Assembly (NCBI GenBank): GCA_027451645.1
Contig: DAIDIX010000042.1
Location: 1-10,620, forward strand
DNA: 10,620 nucleotides
Direction: 5' to 3'
DNA from: Candidatus Dormiibacterota bacterium
Lineage (GTDB): Bacteria; Chloroflexota; Dormibacteria; Aeolococcales; Aeolococcaceae
Part shown: in pieces, positions 1 through 6,367 of the stretch
How the letters are laid out: each line of letters begins with the position of its first letter
How positions within the stretch are numbered: position 1 is the first letter of the stretch
Notes under the pieces: generated by a model
What the model was told of the DNA's origin: nothing
Seen by the model: only the letters and a program-made list of their open reading frames with translations
Database searches by the model: none
Position numbers and translations under genes: made by a program

Positions 1-1
1 G

Positions 2-712
2 GACATACGCGCAGAGCGGAAGGTGTATGAGGCAATTCTCGCGAAGATCGATCCCCAGGAACAGTACATTGGTCGGGCGTACTCCATGATGAACCTGCTT
101 GATTTTGTTGCTGACCATCGTTCAGCCCTGCAGGTATACAAGGATCCTTCTGTTCGCGTTGCACAGGATTTTCCACGATTCCGTCCTGTCGTAGTCTGGC
201 AGGAGGAAACGCAGAGCTGGCACCCCTCACTTGCCATACTCCCAGATCAGGAAGACCCATCGTCACGTTCCGAGTTTCACGTTCTCTCACCAAAGGGCTC
301 CCCTGCAGGAGTCGAGAATGTCCCGAAAGAACATGTGCTGGAGAAGAGATATGGCACTGCTCAGCGGTGGGCGCTTCTCGTCTACCTCACCATGAGGTTT
401 GTTCGCCGGTGCAGCGAGATGATTCAACCTGAGGAGGAACTCACTCCCGAACGGCTTGACGCCCTTGTGAATGACCCATGGCTCGACACAACTGCACGCA
501 CAATGCTGCAGCTGGGCAAAAAGTTCGAGAAAGTTGCCCGTGAGGAGATTCCTCTTGATCTAGTTGACTACCGGACGCCATATGCACGGCCGAAATTTGC
601 AGCCTGGCTGACACATTCTCTCAATGCTCATGAATTTAATGAACAGCGCAATACCCATGCCACACATCTGTCAGCTGACAGGCATGAGGGACCAGGGGCT
701 TCAGCAGTATGA
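2..712 (+). CDS. Unrecognised tandem-family protein, copy 1 (5' end cut by window)
   Basis: I do not recognise this protein; it is the first of three adjacent diverged copies of one family. The frame is open to the window edge (236 residues visible). A GTG at 23 could start it, but no SD is properly spaced before it. The two sister genes have about seven residues before the shared tyrosine of the opening motif (YEAIL here), so the true start probably lies just outside the window. Counting from GTG 23, shared landmarks are a Trp-rich strand region (VVVWQEETQSW), PAGVENVPKEHV at 94-105 and FAAWLTHSLN at 192-201. No signal peptide or membrane segment is apparent. The stop TGA overlaps the next ATG (ATGA), indicating an operon. 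The C-terminal 25 residues look disordered and histidine-rich. Confidence 0.8.
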   Translation, partial: DIRAERKVYEAILAKIDPQEQYIGRAYSMMNLLDFVADHRSALQVYKDPSVRVAQDFPRFRPVVVWQEETQSWHPSLAILPDQEDPSSRSEFHVLSPKGSPAGVENVPKEHVLEKRYGTAQRWALLVYLTMRFVRRCSEMIQPEEELTPERLDALVNDPWLDTTARTMLQLGKKFEKVAREEIPLDLVDYRTPYARPKFAAWLTHSLNAHEFNEQRNTHATHLSADRHEGPGASAV

Positions 713-1389
713 TGGGGAGTGAGATGGGGGAACTTGAAGAACTGTACGATGTTGTCCTTGGGGACTTGGTGGAGCATTCCCATGCAGCTGTGGCAGCAGC
801 TGAGGATATCTCCATATTTGCGTTCTACGAGCGCTACATGGACTGGCTCGTACACACGCACAGTGTGAAGTACGATGACATTCGGCTGCCCTACGGCAAA
901 TCTGCATACCTCTGGGATCCGGAGAGCAGCACCTGGAAGATTTCTCATGTCGTAGGAAACCCTCCAAGCTCACTTGAAGGGTACAAGGGGGAACTCGCAG
1001 TTCTTGTTCCAGAACCATACCCAGCAGGAGTGCGGATGGTACCTGCTGAACATGTCCAGTATATGAGTGCGAACGTGGGACTCTATCACTCGTTCATGCT
1101 GGCAGCAGCACAATTCGCAGTGGATGCGTATGTGAATCTCAATGATCGTGCTGGTGACAACAGGGAAGCGATGTTTACCACGCTGTCCTCTGACATGCGG
1201 GTACATGACCAGGTCACAACAATTCATGGTGCAGGTCACAGCATGGAGGAGGTCTTTCACAACGTGGACAGTGTCTTCCAGACTCCCTCAAAGCCACCCG
1301 AGGTAGTTGTGAGGGGATCCCTGTTTGCAGCCTGGCTCACACCGAGCCTCAACAGAAATGGACCTGCACTCGAGATGGGAGGAGTCTAG
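709..1389 (+). CDS. Unrecognised tandem-family protein, copy 2
   Basis: This is the second member of the three-gene family; its function is unknown. Landmarks shared with copy 1 are an opening LYDVVLGDL, a Trp-containing segment (AYLWDPESSTW), PAGVRMVPAEHV at 105-116 and FAAWLTPSLN at 206-215 near the C-terminus. The last motif is also conserved as DNA: TTTGCAGCCTGGCT occurs in both genes. I list the outer ATG because it makes a 4-base ATGA overlap with copy 1. The ATG at 724 is at least as likely: it has GGGGAG at 714-719, and it gives MGELEELY, which lines up with VGTLFAAY at the start of copy 3. The product looks soluble and cytoplasmic, about 220-226 residues. The middle (roughly 140-190) is poorly conserved against copy 1. 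Confidence 0.82.
   Translation: MMGSEMGELEELYDVVLGDLVEHSHAAVAAAEDISIFAFYERYMDWLVHTHSVKYDDIRLPYGKSAYLWDPESSTWKISHVVGNPPSSLEGYKGELAVLVPEPYPAGVRMVPAEHVQYMSANVGLYHSFMLAAAQFAVDAYVNLNDRAGDNREAMFTTLSSDMRVHDQVTTIHGAGHSMEEVFHNVDSVFQTPSKPPEVVVRGSLFAAWLTPSLNRNGPALEMGGV
1378..1385 (+). promoter_or_regulatory. Strong ribosome binding site for copy 3
   Basis: GGGAGGAG, 6 bases ahead of GTG 1391, decides the start of the third family gene over the upstream in-frame TTG 1325 and ATG 1358. It lies inside the last codons of copy 2, so translation of the two is probably coupled. Confidence 0.75.
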
Positions 1390-1390
1390 C

Positions 1391-2095
1391 GTGGGCACAC
1401 TGTTTGCTGCATACACGGCAATTCTCGCTGACCTTGCGTCAATGACCCAGGGTGTTGAAGTATCGTCCGACCACACGCACAGCATTCTCAACTGGGTGGA
1501 GGACCAGGTCAAGGCATCATTTGCTGAATCGAGAGCATCAGGGAATGATGGAAAGCGAACTGCAGGAATCGCATACAATCCTGCAGTGATCCGGGTGGAG
1601 GCAGCTCCTGGCCAGATTCGGGAACTGCCAACCATTGCTGTAACAATCAGTCCTGTTCCAAAGAAGGCGGAAGGCACAGTTGGTGTTCTTTTCCCTGGCA
1701 CTCCAGACTCACCTGCAATGTTCAGCATTCCTGAAAGCGAGGTTAGGAAGTTCGAAACCTCGTCACCATTTGACTCGGAGATGCAGGAGTTCATGCTTCC
1801 CAGGACAGTGGTCGTTGCTGCCTGGCAGTTGGGAGTCTATCTCTTCAACGCAGGCGTGGCTCGAGGGGAAGTCAGTGATCTTTCCAACAACCCGGAAGCG
1901 AGGCGACTTACTGTCCAGCTGTACCGGAGTGCGCAGCAGTATGCACAGTGGGTCCGCTCTCGGGGAGTGTCACAGTCCTCTGCCATTGTTCCACTCAATT
2001 ACGTGCCAGCACCGCGCCCTGCAGGAGAGTTCGATCCTGCACAGTGGATTCCTGCATCTATGCGTCACGACAGTCCAATCGGTCGTACACTTTAG
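1391..2095 (+). CDS. Unrecognised tandem-family protein, copy 3 (most diverged)
   Basis: This is the third and most diverged family member (234 residues), function unknown. GTG at 1391 is chosen because GGGAGGAG sits 6 bases upstream and the start lies one base after the stop of copy 2. In-frame starts further upstream (TTG 1325, ATG 1358) would overlap copy 2 and lack such a site. It keeps the opening pattern (VGTLFAAYTAILADL) and shares a 12-base DNA word, GGCAATTCTCGC, with copy 1. The central motif is altered to PDSPAMFSIPESEV at 105-118, matching PAGVxxVPxEHV in the sisters. The C-terminal FAAWLTxSLN is missing; a Pro/Ala-rich end with FDPAQWIPASM stands in its place. It looks soluble. 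The stop codon lies inside a 16-base palindrome. Confidence 0.85.
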   Translation: MGTLFAAYTAILADLASMTQGVEVSSDHTHSILNWVEDQVKASFAESRASGNDGKRTAGIAYNPAVIRVEAAPGQIRELPTIAVTISPVPKKAEGTVGVLFPGTPDSPAMFSIPESEVRKFETSSPFDSEMQEFMLPRTVVVAAWQLGVYLFNAGVARGEVSDLSNNPEARRLTVQLYRSAQQYAQWVRSRGVSQSSAIVPLNYVPAPRPAGEFDPAQWIPASMRHDSPIGRTL

Positions 2096-2107
2096 GCGTA
2101 CGCCTAA
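2092..2107. promoter_or_regulatory. 16-base perfect palindrome, candidate operator
   Basis: TTAGGCGTACGCCTAA is a perfect inverted repeat overlapping the TAG stop of copy 3. The right arm CGCCTAA recurs at 2125-2131, 24 bases on. Position (upstream of the 2221 operon) and spacing suggest binding by a dimeric regulator, but no binding protein can be assigned. As RNA it could also fold, though the arms leave no loop, which argues against a terminator. Confidence 0.45.
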
Positions 2108-2119
2108 CCTGATCTTTTG

Positions 2120-2134
2120 GCCTTCGCCTAAGGC
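2120..2134. repeat. Small inverted repeat containing a third CGCCTAA half-site
   Basis: GCCTT (2120-2124) pairs with AAGGC (2130-2134) around CGCCT. The CGCCTAA word at 2125-2131 repeats the right arm of the nearby 16-base palindrome. The rest of the 2096-2220 spacer shows only small palindromes such as TCTTAAGA (2146-2153) and no convincing promoter hexamers. Confidence 0.35.
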
Positions 2135-2220
2135 AGTGGGACAGATCTTAAGACATTGCCAAAAAAGCTAGCCAAATCCGGGGATGCTGGTGCACAATGA
2201 CGTCCACAAGGGAGGAAGGT

Positions 2221-2703
2221 ATGAGTAATGCAACCCTGTTGGTCCACCGGTATGAGCTTGCCGCTCAGCTATCGGAACGGGTCAGCAAGGCAGCTCTCAC
2301 GCTGTTGAGAGAGCACTTGGACCTTTCAGCAACCGGCGGGCGTCCGGATGCTGTATCGGCTGATGCACGGACACTGGTTGTCCGGACTGTCGAGCGCATC
2401 GCAGACACCCTGGAGCACCCTGGTCTCCTGCCCAATCCAGAAGCGCTGCTGGATGGGGAGGTACGGGCTGAGGTGGTCCAGGAACTCTCGCAGTGGTTTC
2501 TGGAAGCAAGGAGCACTGCTGACCGTATGGGAGGGGGGGAAGAAGTGAGGGCGCTTGCAGCACAGCTCAGGCGTCCAGAGTCGGAGTGGAGCAGCGAAGT
2601 TCTCGATGAACTCACGCGTTTCGCAACATCACTCGATGCGTATGTCGCATCGTTGTACGCACAGCTTCCCACACCACGGGACAGGAGGAATCAGGATGGA
2701 TGA
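2221..2703 (+). CDS. Small predicted all-helical protein upstream of the metallopeptidase
   Basis: An unrecognised protein of 160 residues. ATG 2221 is chosen because GGAGGAAGGT directly precedes it; the in-frame ATG at 2197 has no SD. The sequence is rich in Ala, Leu, Glu and Arg and reads as long amphipathic helices (for example residues 8-34, 45-68, 77-118 and 122-147), with no membrane segment, signal peptide or cysteine. A charged tail (RDRRNQDG) ends in a frame overlapping the next gene by 8 bases. The tight overlap implies co-translation with the HEMGH protein, so it is plausibly a partner, adaptor or inhibitor of that enzyme. This is inference from position only. Confidence 0.78.
   Translation: MSNATLLVHRYELAAQLSERVSKAALTLLREHLDLSATGGRPDAVSADARTLVVRTVERIADTLEHPGLLPNPEALLDGEVRAEVVQELSQWFLEARSTADRMGGGEEVRALAAQLRRPESEWSSEVLDELTRFATSLDAYVASLYAQLPTPRDRRNQDG
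2683..2688 (+). promoter_or_regulatory. Ribosome binding site fixing the metallopeptidase start
   Basis: AGGAGG lies 7 bases before ATG 2696 and within the end of the preceding gene. It fixes the start at 2696 rather than the longer in-frame ATG at 2555, which would add 47 residues of non-protein-like sequence over the upstream gene. Confidence 0.8.
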
Positions 2704-3973
2704 CCTTCAACGAGGGTTGTATTTGGATCTCAAGCGTCGGTGCACAGTACTGCAGCAGCGCTTGTCAAAGGCACAGTCCGATCCTGATCTCAAGTTGCAT
2801 GCACAGTACGCGTTCGAGTCACTCAAGGCAGTCAAGGATGACATCGACCAGATCATGAAGCAGGCAAACTCTCCAGGTCTGAAGCAGCAGGATGAGGAGC
2901 GCCTCGCAAAGCTTCTTGCCCTGCAGTTCAGGCAGCTGAGCAGGCGCGTGAGCATTGTCCAGAATTACCTTGTACCGCCAATCGAGCGGTTCAGCGTCAA
3001 CGATCGCCGCATGACAAGGTATGTTGGCAAGCTCGCAAAGGAAATCAACTGGCCAGGTCAGGCACCGATCGTCTCGACGAGCTCAGATGCTGGCTACATG
3101 ACGTTCATCGGCTTTTATCTCATAGAGGTTCCTGCAGGAGAGGATCAATCGCTTCTGGCACTTCCGGACCTCATCCACGAGATGGGGCATATTCTCCTCG
3201 AGGAGAACAGGTCACTCTTCCTCAACGACTTCCTGAAGTCACTGGGCAAATATGTCAGTGAGGGAAAGGATGCATCCGGGAAGGCGATAGATCAGTCACT
3301 CTACTCGCAGTGGGAAGAATACTGGGTAAAGGAATTCGTTTCTGACATGGTTGCCACATATGTGACTGGTGCAGTCTTCGGCTACCAGCACATACGGCTC
3401 TGTTCAGGATACCCAGCCCGTGCTTTCCGTGGAGCTGTCACGCATCCTGCTGACGATGCCCGAGCACGTGGTGCAGTCGCAGTCCTGAGGAAGATGGGAC
3501 AGAATGCAGCTGCAGACGATGTGGAGCAGAGGTGGCAGGAGTACCTCAAGAGCACTGGCGAGAAGAAGACTGCAAAGTATGACACTGAAGTGCCTGATGT
3601 GCTCATCGATGCACTTGCAAGCAGTGTTGTTGATGCATGCACAAAACTGGGCATCCGTCCATGGACTGCACCACAGATGGCAAACGACTCTGTCGGCATG
3701 ATGCAGGAAGCGTGGAAGCGCTTCCATGCGGATCCTGCTGCATTTGAGAAGTGGGAGACAGACAGGCTGAACCAGCTATGGAATGAACTTGGAGTCCGCA
3801 CTCCGCGTTCATCACCACGGACAAGCCTTCCAGCACCGAAGGATACACCACCTTCGATGTCCCGCTGTGGAGCAACAGCCTCTGTCATCATGTCAATCTC
3901 ATCCCTTCTTGGAAAGAACGGCAAAACTCCACCGACTGCTCCGAAGCGGGGAGATCACGGACTCGCAGCCTAG
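2696..3973 (+). CDS. HEMGH zinc-metallopeptidase-like protein
   Basis: 425 residues. HEMGH at 161-165 fits the HExxH zinc/catalytic motif. EFVSDMVATY begins at Glu213, 48 residues later, and its ExxxD arrangement resembles the third-ligand helix of gluzincin peptidases (the thermolysin-type pattern). I infer a zinc-dependent peptidase; the substrate is unknown. Residues 1-110 are mostly charged helix (possible coiled coil, rich in Lys, Gln and Asp), then the catalytic region at about 110-260, a helical region to about 365, and a low-complexity Pro/Ser/Thr/Lys-rich tail from about 368 to the end. No signal peptide or membrane segment is evident, so it is probably cytoplasmic. It overlaps the small helical gene by 8 bases, has a strong SD, and is followed by a hairpin terminator. 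It is not a recognisable ImmA/IrrE protein, as no helix-turn-helix is seen. Confidence 0.78.
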   Translation: MDDLQRGLYLDLKRRCTVLQQRLSKAQSDPDLKLHAQYAFESLKAVKDDIDQIMKQANSPGLKQQDEERLAKLLALQFRQLSRRVSIVQNYLVPPIERFSVNDRRMTRYVGKLAKEINWPGQAPIVSTSSDAGYMTFIGFYLIEVPAGEDQSLLALPDLIHEMGHILLEENRSLFLNDFLKSLGKYVSEGKDASGKAIDQSLYSQWEEYWVKEFVSDMVATYVTGAVFGYQHIRLCSGYPARAFRGAVTHPADDARARGAVAVLRKMGQNAAADDVEQRWQEYLKSTGEKKTAKYDTEVPDVLIDALASSVVDACTKLGIRPWTAPQMANDSVGMMQEAWKRFHADPAAFEKWETDRLNQLWNELGVRTPRSSPRTSLPAPKDTPPSMSRCGATASVIMSISSLLGKNGKTPPTAPKRGDHGLAA

Positions 3974-3987
3974 GTCATTGCAACTTC

Positions 3988-4022
3988 AGCGAGAGACTAC
4001 CCCCAGGGTAGTCTCTCGCTTT
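3988..4022 (+). terminator. Strong hairpin terminator after the metallopeptidase
   Basis: A perfect 15-base-pair stem (3988-4002 with 4006-4020) has a 3-base CCA loop and begins 15 bases after the TAG stop. Only a short TTT follows, so it is a strong stem with a weak U tract. It is probably a terminator or an RNA 3' end stabiliser, and it separates the operon from the small membrane gene. Confidence 0.75.
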
Positions 4023-4084
4023 GCGCATACTGGGCAAGGCAGAGCAGCTTTTCATCACAGCAGGGACACTGGAGCGCTGCAGTC

Positions 4085-4336
4085 ATGCGAATCATCGTGC
4101 ACTCCTTGATGTCCATACGTGAGGTGCCACTGCCTTGGCGTGTTGTCCTCGTCATCTCGGGATGCAGTGTGACCATGGGAGGCGTGGCAGGAGGCATCCT
4201 TGGTCTCCGTTACCTTCCGACACTTCCTGCAGCCATTGCTGAGGGTGCATTCATTGCTGGGCTGCCAGTAGCCAGCATTACAAGCATCATGGCAGCCATA
4301 TGGATTGCTGTTCGCAGGTGGAAAGGGCACCACTGA
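4085..4336 (+). CDS. Small two-pass membrane protein
   Basis: 83 residues, not assignable to a family. Two hydrophobic stretches (about 17-41, Gly-rich, and about 48-76) form a predicted helical hairpin, joined by a short RYLPTLP loop. The C-terminus is basic (RRWKGHH). A modest GGAG at 4070-4073 precedes ATG 4085 at a long spacing; an internal ATG at 4109 lacks a site. The gene stands alone between the terminator at 3988 and the convergent regulatory operon. Glycine-zipper-like spacing (GGVAGGILG) in the first segment is compatible with an oligomerising helix, holin-like or T4SS accessory role, but nothing decides between these. Confidence that it is expressed is moderate because the SD is weak. 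Confidence 0.5.
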   Translation: MRIIVHSLMSIREVPLPWRVVLVISGCSVTMGGVAGGILGLRYLPTLPAAIAEGAFIAGLPVASITSIMAAIWIAVRRWKGHH

Positions 4337-4394
4337 GTTGCGAGCCCGCATGGCATGGGGAAAGACCGCTCCAGGGCAGCTCAATCCAGGGTCC

Positions 4395-4425
4395 AATGCG
4401 CATTTCCAGGAGATGGAGCTAGCTC
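4395..4425. repeat. Two 10-base palindromes between convergent genes
   Basis: AATGCGCATT (4395-4404) and GAGCTAGCTC (4416-4425) lie in the short convergent spacer; the second contains the minus-strand TAG stop of the kinase-like gene. No loop and no U tract are seen, so a bidirectional terminator is only a possibility. Confidence 0.3.
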
Positions 4426-5732
4426 AGACGGAGTGCATTGTCCTGCGGCTCGAGGAACACCTGGACAAAGGGATCATTCAGCATGTCCGGTCGCACATGG
4501 AGGTAGAGATTTTCTCCTTCGATCTCGAACTTGTCTCCGAACTCTGAAGCAAGGAATGCCACAATACGGGGATCTACTGCACCCATTCCTGGAAATTCCG
4601 GGATCTCCATTGTGAGACCGAATGCAGCTCCAAGTTCCCGGATGTGCTTGTTCCAGACATCGCCGCTTACACGTGGAAGGGGATGGCCAAGCAGGGCATC
4701 GAGAAGACTGTCGAGCGCGAATACCCGTGATCGTGCAGGCTCCGGTATCCCGTCCCACAGAGCACGCTCATGGGCAATTCCCTGGAGTACATCGCGAGCA
4801 CGATCGAGAATGTCGTCAGGTGGAATGGCAATCCACACCAGATCTCCCGCAGATCGTGACCACCACCCATCAGTGACAGCAATCTCTTGTGGTGACATGT
4901 ATGCTGCCCTGACACATGCAAGAAGCTTCGGTTCAAGATTCACATCGTATCCGGGGAGCATGTTTGTTTCCTCATCCCAGGCACGGGATGCCTTGACGAC
5001 ATGACCCTGGCGGATTGCAGCCAGGGGAAGAGATAGCTGCTCAAGTCCCAGCTCGAGCGTTGAGACAACAAACCCATCTTCACGGTCGTAGGGAGGGTAT
5101 ACGACACCACCAAGGGTGTCGGCTGCGATGCGGGCAAAGCCGAGTCCCCACCGCTCACGGCCACTCCGCTGCCGTGAGATGGTGAACTCCTTGGTTCCGA
5201 GTGCGCCTCTCCAGAGAACAGAAAATGTATGCTGCGACTGTGTCAGGAAGACCTCTGTCGCCTGTGCATGGCGTTCAGCATTCGAGGCGAACTGGACAAG
5301 AACAAGAGCAATCACCTCAGGAGCCATGATGGGAGTGTTCTGGCCAGCATCAATGTTTACAGCAAGGCTTGTCCTGGCACTGATGCCTGCTTTTGCGTAC
5401 TCCATTACATCGTGACTTGTTCCCTTGGTGAGAACCTGCCGTCCTGCAACAATGCGGAGTGATGCTGCAAGCATGCTCACACGGAGGCGCTGCTCTCCCG
5501 AGACAAAGAGCGATGCATTGTCTATGGCATCGAGCAGCTTTGCCAGGATGGTCTCGCATTGTGGATGGACGGATCCAGTTGCAATGACGAGCCGGTTTCT
5601 CCGGACAGGAAAGGCAATGGCGCCCGTTGTTGCACCGGTCCATTCAGGAGTCTTCGCAATGATGCCGTCCTCATCATCGAAGACTGCAGCAGGAAGAGGA
5701 AGTTCTGAGAGATCAGTGATGGTGAGATTCAC
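4419..5732 (-). CDS. Histidine-kinase-like protein with degenerate core and C-terminal extension
   Basis: 437 residues from GTG 5732, which overlaps the response-regulator stop by 4 bases (GTGA); the longer TTG 5807 start would overlap by 79. The order is a PAS-like or small sensor segment (about 5-50), a helical segment (about 58-100) where a dimerisation helix would lie, an HATPase-type domain (about 110-230), and an unfamiliar 200-residue C-terminal part. The ATPase call rests on an N-box (FASNAERHA, Asn151) and a G2-like box (RWGLGFARIA, 194-203). The canonical DxGxG is replaced by a region around WRGALG (174-179). No His sits in an H-box-like helix; His107 (TSHDVME) is the only plausible substitute. 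No membrane segment is evident, so the protein is probably cytoplasmic. It may be an atypical kinase, a phosphotransfer partner or an ATP-dependent regulator of the adjacent receiver. Confidence 0.72.
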   Translation of the reverse strand: MNLTITDLSELPLPAAVFDDEDGIIAKTPEWTGATTGAIAFPVRRNRLVIATGSVHPQCETILAKLLDAIDNASLFVSGEQRLRVSMLAASLRIVAGRQVLTKGTSHDVMEYAKAGISARTSLAVNIDAGQNTPIMAPEVIALVLVQFASNAERHAQATEVFLTQSQHTFSVLWRGALGTKEFTISRQRSGRERWGLGFARIAADTLGGVVYPPYDREDGFVVSTLELGLEQLSLPLAAIRQGHVVKASRAWDEETNMLPGYDVNLEPKLLACVRAAYMSPQEIAVTDGWWSRSAGDLVWIAIPPDDILDRARDVLQGIAHERALWDGIPEPARSRVFALDSLLDALLGHPLPRVSGDVWNKHIRELGAAFGLTMEIPEFPGMGAVDPRIVAFLASEFGDKFEIEGENLYLHVRPDMLNDPFVQVFLEPQDNALRLS

Positions 5733-6367
5733 TGCAGGACCGTCAGGCGGTACTTTCTGTTTCCATGACTGATGAGGGTTACCCGGGAATCGTGCTTCGC
5801 TAGCCAATCACCGAAGCGACGTACCGCCTTTGTCGCGCTGTCGGAATGGAATGTCACAATCTCCGGATAGTGAACAACGAGACGCACAGCCTCACGGTGG
5901 TGATGTTCATCGTTTGTCGGTGTGTGAATGACAACGGAGCCATCTTTCACCTTGAGATCCTCAACTGTCTGTTCCAGCATTCGGTCAATGCGCTCGATGA
6001 GCGAAGCATCACCTTCTCGCTTGTCATGCAGCCAGGCTCGTGGATGGGAACGGTGGATTTCGCTGCGGACTCGGAATGAGTCAACATTTGCGGAATACAC
6101 GATGACAAGGCAGTCCGACAGTTCATGGGCAATGAAAGTGAGGAGATCCGAGGTGGTGCTGATGTTGTCTGGTGCCTTGCTCAGATCCCAGTCCACAACA
6201 GCAAGAATTGGCCGACTGCTTTCGAGGTTGTTCTTCAGCAGCGAAATTGCTCTCGATGCACTCCTTGCCGTGAGTGGATGAAACCGCTTCCGGATGAACT
6301 CCTGACGGAGATCTTCCAGCTTCTCTGGATCGTCCTCAAGAATGAGGACTTCTGGGTTTGCTCTCAT
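5729..6367 (-). CDS. Response regulator with receiver domain and unknown output module
   Basis: 212 residues. Residues 6-120 form a receiver: acidic pair Glu11-Asp12-Asp13 after strand 1 (VLILEDD), phosphoacceptor Asp59 (AVVDWD), switch Ser92 (YSAN) and conserved Lys116 (LHDK). All key positions are present, so phosphorylation is likely. After a linker helix, residues about 138-212 form a small alternating strand/helix module that is not a recognisable OmpR, NarL or LytTR DNA-binding domain; it contains a HHH run at 155-157. The start ATG has GGAG upstream (GGCAGGAGTAGAGGT) and overlaps the previous stop by 4 bases. The adjacent kinase-like protein is the obvious partner. Whether the output binds DNA or protein is not visible. 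Confidence 0.85.
   Translation of the reverse strand: MRANPEVLILEDDPEKLEDLRQEFIRKRFHPLTARSASRAISLLKNNLESSRPILAVVDWDLSKAPDNISTTSDLLTFIAHELSDCLVIVYSANVDSFRVRSEIHRSHPRAWLHDKREGDASLIERIDRMLEQTVEDLKVKDGSVVIHTPTNDEHHHREAVRLVVHYPEIVTFHSDSATKAVRRFGDWLAKHDSRVTLISHGNRKYRLTVLQ

Noticed and set aside
1288..1794. Minus-strand open frame opposite copies 2 and 3
   Set aside because: It covers conserved motifs of the tandem family on the other strand and crosses their gene boundary. There is no supporting SD or family pattern.
2092..2131. TTAGGC/GCCTAA words as telomere-like repeat
   Set aside because: There are only three copies in a palindromic layout with no tandem array; an operator is the simpler reading.
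2555..2695. Longer start for the metallopeptidase at ATG 2555
   Set aside because: The added residues overlap the upstream gene and look non-coding, while AGGAGG at 2683-2688 fits ATG 2696.
3382..3924. Long minus-strand open frame opposite the metallopeptidase
   Set aside because: It lies wholly opposite a gene with catalytic motifs and a strong SD. Its product is Ser/Ala/Cys-rich with no recognisable pattern.
3787..4011. Alternative plus frame over the metallopeptidase tail that reads somewhat protein-like (GYTTFDVPLWSN), suggesting a frameshift
   Set aside because: Its stop falls inside the terminator hairpin, and its Thr/Ser codons are C-ending, unlike the window. The main frame ends just before the hairpin with typical A-ending codons.
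4531..5004. Plus-strand open frame opposite the kinase-like gene
   Set aside because: It is antisense to a gene tied into an operon by a 4-base overlap. Its composition is Ser/Arg-rich.
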